Shown here: positions 58,195 to 64,000 of the stretch, one piece after another
How the letters are laid out: each line of letters starts with the position of its first letter
Numbering within the stretch: position 1 is the first letter of the stretch
Assembly (NCBI GenBank): GCA_051877855.1
Contig: JBJEJH010000020.1
Span: 62,001-126,000, forward strand
Source: MGBC120314 sp051877855
GTDB taxonomy: Bacteria > Bacillota > Clostridia > Lachnospirales > Lachnospiraceae
Reading direction: 5' to 3'
Length of the DNA: 64,000 nucleotides
Program-made: the position numbers and the translations under genes
Notes under the pieces: model-generated
What the model was told of the DNA's origin: nothing
Database searches by the model: none
Seen by the model: only the letters and a program-made list of their open reading frames with translations

Positions 58195-59095
58195 TGATAA
58201 TCTGAAGGAAAAAGTGGAGGCTGTGGAAGTAATCCTGGACCGTTATCTTCCGGAAGAAAACGATTATCAGAAGGTGATCATGGAAGCGATGGCCTATAGT
58301 GTTAAAGCCGGCGGCAAGAGAATTCGTCCACTTTTGATGCAAACCACATATGAGATGTTCGGGGGTACAGGAAAGCTTGCCCAGCCTTTTATGGCTGCCA
58401 TGGAGATGCTTCACACCTATTCTCTGGTTCATGATGATCTTCCGGCAATGGATAATGATGACTATCGTCGGGGAAGACTGACCACACATAAGGTCTATGG
58501 CGAAGCTATTGGTGTACTTTGTGGGGATGCGCTTTTGAATTATGCTTATGAAACAGCAGCTACTGCCTTTGATCAGGCTGATTCCAGGGAAGATTATGTG
58601 AAAATATCAGAGGCTCTGCGGGTGTTTATGGGGAAAGCCGGAATATATGGTATGATCGGCGGACAGACGGTGGATGTTCTGAATGATGGCAAGCCTTTGA
58701 CACAGGACATGCTGGATTTTATTTTTCGATTGAAGACCGGAGCTTTGCTGGAGGCCTCTGTGATGATTGGTGCGATTCTGGCAGGAGCTTGTGATGAAGA
58801 TGTAAAACGTATGGAACAGGTTGGACGGGGTGTCGGCATGGCCTTTCAGATCCAGGATGATATTCTGGATGTCATTGGCGATGAGAAAGTCTTAGGTAAG
58901 CCGGTTTTAAGTGATGAAAAAAATAATAAGACGACCTATGTGACTCTTTACGGGATGGATAAGGCGAAGGCGGATGTGATTTTCTATACGAAGATGGCAC
59001 TGGATGCTTTGTGTGAGTTAAAGGATGCACAGAAGGTGAAGAATACAGAATTTTTTGAGCAGGTTGTACAAATGTTAGTCAACCGGGAGAAATAG
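58181..59095 (+). CDS. ispA: Polyprenyl (farnesyl diphosphate) synthase
   Basis: The 304-residue trans-prenyltransferase has both Asp-rich motifs: HDDLPAMDNDD near residue 84 and QIQDDILDV near 224, plus AGGKRIRPLL near 45. It makes farnesyl diphosphate, possibly longer products, from IPP and DMAPP; the short side chains before the first Asp motif were not analysed for chain length. Its product feeds UppS. Two ATGs (58181, 58184) are possible behind GAGGGACAGG. dxs follows after 7 bases. Confidence 0.94.
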   Translation: MMKFDDNLKEKVEAVEVILDRYLPEENDYQKVIMEAMAYSVKAGGKRIRPLLMQTTYEMFGGTGKLAQPFMAAMEMLHTYSLVHDDLPAMDNDDYRRGRLTTHKVYGEAIGVLCGDALLNYAYETAATAFDQADSREDYVKISEALRVFMGKAGIYGMIGGQTVDVLNDGKPLTQDMLDFIFRLKTGALLEASVMIGAILAGACDEDVKRMEQVGRGVGMAFQIQDDILDVIGDEKVLGKPVLSDEKNNKTTYVTLYGMDKAKADVIFYTKMALDALCELKDAQKVKNTEFFEQVVQMLVNREK

Positions 59096-59102
59096 GAGTG
59101 TC

Positions 59103-60974
59103 ATGATTTTAGATTTGATTAATCAGCCGGGGGATATTAAAAAAATCAGCCCGGAACAGTATGACGATTTAGCGGAAGAAATCCGACAATTTTTAATTGA
59201 AAAAGTCAGTAAGACCGGGGGGCATCTTGCCTCGAATCTGGGAGTTGTGGAACTTACCATGGCGCTTCATTTATCCTTTGATCTTACAAAGGACCGTATT
59301 ATCTGGGATGTAGGACATCAGTCTTACACCCATAAGATTCTGACGGGAAGAAAGACCGGTTTTGATGAGTTGCGCAAATTTGGCGGTATGAGTGGATTCC
59401 CGAAGCGCCGGGAGAGTGATGCGGATGCCTTTGATACGGGACATAGTTCCACCTCAATCTCGGCAGGACTCGGGTTTGTACAGGCCCGGGATTTGAATCA
59501 TGAGGACTACAGTGTTGTATCCATTATCGGAGATGGTGCCTTGACGGGAGGAATGGCTCTTGAGGCATTGAATAATGCATCGGGGCTTAAGTCCAATTTT
59601 ATTATTGTATTGAACGACAATAATATGTCTATTTCTCCCAATGTTGGAGGGATCTCCAATATGTTGAATGAAATCCGCACGGATGAGAAATATAACGACA
59701 TTAAGGAAAATGTGAAGGAACATCTGGCACAGATTCCGGGGGTTGGAGACCGGATGGTGGCTCGGATTAAGAAGACCAAGAGTCATATTAAGCAGTTCTT
59801 TATTCCGGGAATGAATTATGAGGATATGGGAATTACTTATATTGGTCCCATTGATGGTCATAATGTGAAAAAGATGCTGAAGGCATTTGCCATTGCCAAG
59901 AAGGTCAAGCATGGTGTTTTGATTCATGTACAGACGAAGAAGGGGAAAGGTTACAAGTACGCGGAAAAGAACCCGGGTAACTATCACGGTGTGAATCCTT
60001 TTGATATTAAAACGGGAAAGTCTGTTAATAAAACTAAAAGTCAGTCCTTTACACAGTTCTTCTCCAAGAAACTCATGGAACTTGCCAAGGAAGATTCAAA
60101 GATTACGGCAATTACCGCAGCGATGCCGGATGGCACCGGATTATCGACCTTTGCCAAGGCTTTTCCGGATCGTTTCTTTGATGTTGGTATCGCGGAGGAG
60201 CATGCAGTAACCTTTGCTGCGGGACTTGCGGCAGGTGGCTGCAAGCCGGTGGTGGCGGTTTATTCTTCCTTCTTACAGAGAGCTTATGATCAGATCCTCC
60301 ATGATGTCTGTATTCAGAATCTTCCGGTGGTATTTGCGGTGGATCGTGCCGGACTTGTGGGAAGTGACGGTGAGACCCATCAGGGAATTTTTGATCTGTC
60401 TTATCTAACGAATATACCGAATATGACGGTGATGGCGCCAAAGAATGGCAATGAGCTTGGCATGATGCTGGAATATGCATTTTCACTGGGAACGCCGGTG
60501 GCAATCCGTTATCCAAGGGGCAGTGGTGAATTGTGTCCGGGAGAGTGTGATGCACCGATTGTTTATGGAAAGAGTGAAGTGCTTCGGCCCAAATCCGGCA
60601 TTGCCCTTGTTGCTGTGGGCAATATGGTACAGAGCGCCCTGCAGATTAGTGATATTCTGGCCAAGGAAGGTATAGGGGTTTCCGTAGTTAATGCAAGGTT
60701 TGTTAAGCCTGTGGATACAGAGATGATTGACCGACTGGTAAAGGATCATCATACCATTATCACTTTGGAAGAAAATGTGCGTTCCGGAGGCTATGGGGAT
60801 GCGGTTCTTCGCTATATAAATGATGCGAACTTGTCCTGCAGGATACATAACGTGGCACTGCCGGATGCCTATGTAGAACATGGCAGTGTGGAGATTCTTC
60901 GCAGGGAGACTATGATTGATGTGGATACAGTTATGGATTGGATTCGTGAGTTAGTTCAGTCAGAAAGGAAATAG
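59103..60974 (+). CDS. dxs: 1-deoxy-D-xylulose-5-phosphate synthase
   Basis: The 623-residue thiamine-diphosphate enzyme joins pyruvate and glyceraldehyde-3-phosphate to DXP, the entry of the MEP pathway. GHLASNLGVVELTMALH near 39, the cofactor motif GDGALTGGMALEALNNAS near 143, YIGPIDGHN near 240, and the transketolase-like FDVGIAEEHAVTFAAGLA near 358 and DRAGLVGSDGETHQG near 416 are all visible. Length is normal. The position ispA-dxs-tlyA is common in Firmicutes. Confidence 0.97.
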   Translation: MILDLINQPGDIKKISPEQYDDLAEEIRQFLIEKVSKTGGHLASNLGVVELTMALHLSFDLTKDRIIWDVGHQSYTHKILTGRKTGFDELRKFGGMSGFPKRRESDADAFDTGHSSTSISAGLGFVQARDLNHEDYSVVSIIGDGALTGGMALEALNNASGLKSNFIIVLNDNNMSISPNVGGISNMLNEIRTDEKYNDIKENVKEHLAQIPGVGDRMVARIKKTKSHIKQFFIPGMNYEDMGITYIGPIDGHNVKKMLKAFAIAKKVKHGVLIHVQTKKGKGYKYAEKNPGNYHGVNPFDIKTGKSVNKTKSQSFTQFFSKKLMELAKEDSKITAITAAMPDGTGLSTFAKAFPDRFFDVGIAEEHAVTFAAGLAAGGCKPVVAVYSSFLQRAYDQILHDVCIQNLPVVFAVDRAGLVGSDGETHQGIFDLSYLTNIPNMTVMAPKNGNELGMMLEYAFSLGTPVAIRYPRGSGELCPGECDAPIVYGKSEVLRPKSGIALVAVGNMVQSALQISDILAKEGIGVSVVNARFVKPVDTEMIDRLVKDHHTIITLEENVRSGGYGDAVLRYINDANLSCRIHNVALPDAYVEHGSVEILRRETMIDVDTVMDWIRELVQSERK

Positions 60975-60979
60975 ATTAC

Positions 60980-61789
60980 ATGAGCACAAAGGAACGATTG
61001 GATGTTCTGTTGGTTCAACAGGGTTTAGCGGCCTCCAGAGAGAAGGCGAAGGCTATCATTATGTCCGGCAATGTATATGTTAATGGACAGAAAGAGGATA
61101 AGGCCGGGACTACCTTTGATGAGAAAGCAGTTATTGAAGTACGTGGTGCCATGCTTAAATATGTGAGCCGTGGAGGCCTTAAGCTTGAAAAAGCTATGGA
61201 GAATTTTGATATCACCCTGGATGGTAAGGTCTGTATGGACGTGGGTGCATCCACCGGTGGATTTACGGATTGTATGTTGCAGAATGGTGCGGTGAAGGTT
61301 TATTCCGTGGATGTAGGACATGGTCAGTTAGACTGGAAACTGCGTCAGGATGACCGTGTTGTCTGTATGGAGAAGACGAATATCCGCTATGTGACACCGG
61401 AGGATATTAAAGAGCCGGTAGAATTTGCAAGTATTGACGTATCTTTTATTTCTCTGCTTAAGGTGTTACTGCCGGTGAAGAATCTGCTGACACCGGATGG
61501 ACAAATCGGCTGTCTTATCAAACCACAGTTTGAGGCCGGAAGAGAACAGGTAGGCAAGAAGGGTGTAGTTCGTGACAAAAAGGTACATGAAGAGGTAATT
61601 CTAAGAGTCAGTGAATACGCTGTTTCCATTGGATTTGAACTTCTGAATCTGGAGTTTTCACCCATCAAGGGACCGGAAGGGAATATCGAGTATTTGTTAC
61701 ATTTGCAGAATCATATGGATGAGAAAACCTACGATAATATGCCATTTAATATTCATGAAATTGTTGAAAAAGCGCATGAAGTATTGTAA
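60980..61789 (+). CDS. tlyA: TlyA family rRNA (cytidine-2'-O)-methyltransferase
   Basis: The 269-residue protein has an S4 RNA-binding domain (1-60, RLDVLLVQQGLAASREKAKA) followed by an FtsJ-like methyltransferase (about 65-250) with SAM motif DVGASTGGFTDCML near 86 and SIDVSFISLLKVLLPV near 152. Mycobacterial TlyA methylates 16S and 23S rRNA; the shorter clostridial type may act on only one. Formerly called hemolysin A. It starts 5 bases after dxs. Confidence 0.93.
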   Translation: MSTKERLDVLLVQQGLAASREKAKAIIMSGNVYVNGQKEDKAGTTFDEKAVIEVRGAMLKYVSRGGLKLEKAMENFDITLDGKVCMDVGASTGGFTDCMLQNGAVKVYSVDVGHGQLDWKLRQDDRVVCMEKTNIRYVTPEDIKEPVEFASIDVSFISLLKVLLPVKNLLTPDGQIGCLIKPQFEAGREQVGKKGVVRDKKVHEEVILRVSEYAVSIGFELLNLEFSPIKGPEGNIEYLLHLQNHMDEKTYDNMPFNIHEIVEKAHEVL

Positions 61790-61859
61790 TATAATTAATA
61801 GTATTATGTGTGAAAAGGGTATTTTCATTTGATAAGATTGAATTACAAGAGGGAATAAG

Positions 61860-62720
61860 ATGCAGAAATTTTATGTTGTCACCAATAAGGTAAAGGATCC
61901 GGATTTCTCATTTACTTATGAGATTGTTAATTATCTGAAAGGAATGGGAATGGAGTGTCTTTGCCAGGATATCAATGAAGATCTGAAGTACACCCGATAT
62001 CGTTATACGAATGCAGATAAGATTCCGGACGATGTGGATTGTATTATTGTCCTGGGTGGGGATGGAACCCTGATTCAGGCGTCCAGAGATTTGAACCGAA
62101 AGAATATTCCGATGCTGGGGGTTAATATCGGAACCCTGGGTTTTCTCACCGATGTGGATAAAGATAATATTTATTCGGCTTTGTCATCGATTATCAAGAA
62201 TGATTATGAAATCGACAGCCGCATGATGTTGCACGGAACGGTTTACCGCAATGGTGAGATGATTTACAATAATACGGCATTGAATGATATTGTGATTAAT
62301 CGTTGTGGTACTTTGAAGGTTATTGATTTTGATATCTATGTCAATGGGGAATTCTTAAATGCCTATTCTGCAGATGGTGTCATTATTGCAACGGCGACAG
62401 GATCTACCGCTTATAGTTTATCCGCAGGCGGTCCGATTGTTCAGCCGAATGCGGAGATTATGATGATTACACCGATTTGTCCTCATACATTGAATAAGAG
62501 AAGTATTATTCTCAGTGACGATGATACCATTGAAATTGTGATGAGTGATAATAAGGGACTCAAGGAGGAACGTGTGGCTTCCTTTGATGGTGAGTTATTC
62601 TGCAAGATGGTTACGGGTGACCGGATCGTGATTCGGCGTGCGGAGACGAAGGCGGACTTTATCAAGACGAATAAACTCAGCTTCCTTCAGTTAATTGGTA
62701 AAAAGATGAACAATAACTAG
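61860..62720 (+). CDS. nadK: NAD kinase
   Basis: The 286-residue kinase makes NADP+ from NAD+. The family motif VLGGDGTLIQASRDL lies near residue 64, LGVNIGTLGFLTDVD near 84, and ATGSTAYSLSAGGPIVQP near 179. Length is typical. The product feeds the NADPH users in this window such as Dxr and NfnAB. It lies 70 bases after tlyA and precedes argR by 10. Confidence 0.96.
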   Translation: MQKFYVVTNKVKDPDFSFTYEIVNYLKGMGMECLCQDINEDLKYTRYRYTNADKIPDDVDCIIVLGGDGTLIQASRDLNRKNIPMLGVNIGTLGFLTDVDKDNIYSALSSIIKNDYEIDSRMMLHGTVYRNGEMIYNNTALNDIVINRCGTLKVIDFDIYVNGEFLNAYSADGVIIATATGSTAYSLSAGGPIVQPNAEIMMITPICPHTLNKRSIILSDDDTIEIVMSDNKGLKEERVASFDGELFCKMVTGDRIVIRRAETKADFIKTNKLSFLQLIGKKMNNN

Positions 62721-62730
62721 CAGGTGAATT

Positions 62731-63186
62731 ATGAAGAAAAATTCCAGGCATTCTGCCATTATTGATGTGGTGGGCAGATACAATATTGAAACCCAGGAAG
62801 AATTGGTTGTCCGACTGAATGAATTAGGTTTTGAGGTGACCCAGTCCACCGTTTCCAGAGATATCCGTGATCTTAATTTAACGAAGGTTGCAAGAAATGG
62901 TGAAAGACAGCATTATGTGTATCCTACGGCGGTGGCTGAGGTGCATAATGATAAGTATAATCGTGTGTTAAAAGATGGTTTTGTCAGTATGGATACGGTG
63001 CCGGGACTGCTGGTGATCCGAACGGTTTCGGGAATGGCCATGGCGGTGGCTGCTGCCATTGATGCCATGAAATTAACCGGGATTATCGGCTCCATTGCGG
63101 GAGATGATACGATTATGTGTGCGGTTAAGACGAATGAGGATGCCAAGCATGCCATGAATGTTATTAACCAGATTGTTCGAAGATAA
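62731..63186 (+). CDS. argR: Arginine repressor (ArgR/AhrC)
   Basis: The 151-residue regulator has an N-terminal winged helix (1-70, with EELVVRLNELGFEVTQSTVS and RDIRDLNLTKV) and a C-terminal hexamer and arginine-binding domain (GIIGSIAGDDTIMCAVKTNE near 113, with the conserved GDDT). It senses L-arginine and represses its synthesis. The gene order nadK-argR-recN is conserved in Firmicutes. AGGTGA ribosome-binding site. Confidence 0.96.
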   Translation: MKKNSRHSAIIDVVGRYNIETQEELVVRLNELGFEVTQSTVSRDIRDLNLTKVARNGERQHYVYPTAVAEVHNDKYNRVLKDGFVSMDTVPGLLVIRTVSGMAMAVAAAIDAMKLTGIIGSIAGDDTIMCAVKTNEDAKHAMNVINQIVRR

Positions 63187-63222
63187 TTGGAGAGTATCTT
63201 TCTATATGCGGAAGGTGTCAAA

Positions 63223-64000
63223 ATGTTAATCAATTTACATGTAAAAAATCTTGCTTTGATTGAAGAAGCAGATATTAATCTGGAGTCAGGACTGAATATT
63301 CTGACGGGAGAAACGGGAGCCGGCAAATCAATTTTGATCGGCTCTATTAATGTTGCATTGGGAGGAAAAGTCAATGGTGACTTTATCCGTAAGGGTGCAG
63401 AATACGGTTTGGTGGAATTAACCTTTAAAGTGCATTCAGAGCAGAAGATTCAGGCATTGAAGGAACTGGATGTCATGGAGTTGGAGGATGGAATTGTCCT
63501 TATTTCCAGGAAAATTATGCCGAACCGTTCTGTGATTAAGGTTAACGGTGAGACAAGAACTTTAGGAGAAGTTAAGGAAATCGCCTCTCTTTTGATTGAT
63601 ATTCATGGTCAGCATGAGCATCAGTCTTTGTTACATAAGGAAAGTTATCTGAAATTTATAGACCGTTACTGTGGTGAGGAGGCTAATGTCCTTTTGGAAC
63701 AGTTAAAGGAAAAGTATCATGCCTACTCGGTCTGTGAAAAAGAACTGCTGGATTATAATATGGATCCGGAACAGCTTCATCGTGAGGTGGCTTATCTGGA
63801 GTATGAGATCAACGAAATTGAGGAGGCAAAGCTTCAGGCCGGTGAGGATGAGGAACTGGAGGCGACATTTCGCCGTTTTCACAATTCACGCCGCATTATG
63901 GAGGATATCCAGGATGCATATGAAGCCTTAAGTGAAGGCGAACATAATATATCTTCGCTGATTGGAAGAATCTATAAAGACGTATCCCGTGGGATGGAAT
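63223..64000 (+). CDS. recN: DNA repair protein RecN (partial, runs off the right edge)
   Basis: The first 259 residues are visible. The SMC-like ATPase head begins LINLHVKNLALIEEADI and has the Walker A GETGAGKSILIGSI at about 29-42, with the RecN-specific LLIDIHGQHEHQSLL near 125 (Q-loop region). A coiled coil follows from about 160. RecN acts early in double-strand break repair by gathering DNA ends. ATG 63223 is preceded by GGAAGG. The frame is open to the window end. Confidence 0.95.
   Translation, partial: MLINLHVKNLALIEEADINLESGLNILTGETGAGKSILIGSINVALGGKVNGDFIRKGAEYGLVELTFKVHSEQKIQALKELDVMELEDGIVLISRKIMPNRSVIKVNGETRTLGEVKEIASLLIDIHGQHEHQSLLHKESYLKFIDRYCGEEANVLLEQLKEKYHAYSVCEKELLDYNMDPEQLHREVAYLEYEINEIEEAKLQAGEDEELEATFRRFHNSRRIMEDIQDAYEALSEGEHNISSLIGRIYKDVSRGME

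Overview
The window reads as chromosome of an anaerobic, low-GC, Gram-positive clostridium, most likely a pectin- or uronate-using member of the Lachnospiraceae. The reasons are: a PolC-type replicase; the rimP-nusA-ylxR-ylxQ-infB operon; a complete spoIIIA operon; the NfnAB electron-bifurcating pair; MEP-pathway isoprenoid genes; strong GGAGG ribosome-binding sites; and AT-rich spacers with textbook sigma-A promoters. Species is not determined; the family assignment is an inference from gene content and order.

Layout. 1-3.4 kb: the end of an unidentified gene, a membrane-anchored polysaccharide deacetylase, and a bactofilin with a very long acidic repeat region (cell envelope). 3.4-14.4 kb: pyrH-frr, then uppS-cdsA-dxr-rseP-ispG-polC (isoprenoid carrier, phospholipid, membrane protease, replication). 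14.5 kb: tRNA-Glu. 14.6-22.8 kb: rimP-nusA-rnpM-L7Ae-infB-rbfA-nrnA-truB-ribF. 22.9-29 kb: an AT-rich acyltransferase, rpsO with a structured leader, pnp with a long leader hairpin, a HIT protein, YebC and a hemolysin III protein. 29-30.9 kb: a PadR regulator with a membrane protein that joins a PadR-partner helical domain to a SEDS (FtsW/RodA-like) body, all behind a consensus promoter buried in a perfect 46-bp dyad; this is the most unusual unit seen. 31-40.3 kb: hexuronate catabolism: LacI regulator and uxaC on the minus strand, uxaB-uxaA on the plus strand from a shared divergent promoter region, then kdgK-like kinase (minus), KDPG aldolase fused to a glyoxalase-like domain, and a second KDG kinase (plus). 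40.6-46 kb: a 1383-residue Ig-repeat surface protein and a TPR/chitobiase-C-like membrane protein. 46-50.8 kb: nfnAB, a HAD phosphatase, a zinc-ribbon membrane protein, rlmH and a small unknown gene. 50.9-55.8 kb: spoIIIAA-AH. 55.9-64 kb: Asp23-family protein, nusB-xseA-xseB-ispA-dxs-tlyA-nadK-argR-recN (recN runs off the window).

How the parts fit. Dxs, Dxr, IspG, IspA and UppS supply undecaprenyl phosphate for wall synthesis, in two separate clusters. The uronate genes form nearly a full isomerase route: glucuronate or galacturonate (UxaC), tagaturonate to altronate (UxaB), dehydration to KDG (UxaA), phosphorylation (two kinases) and cleavage to pyruvate and glyceraldehyde-3-phosphate (KdgA). 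No uronate transporter and no mannonate branch lie in this window. SpoIIIA proteins imply that the organism sporulates or descends from a spore former.
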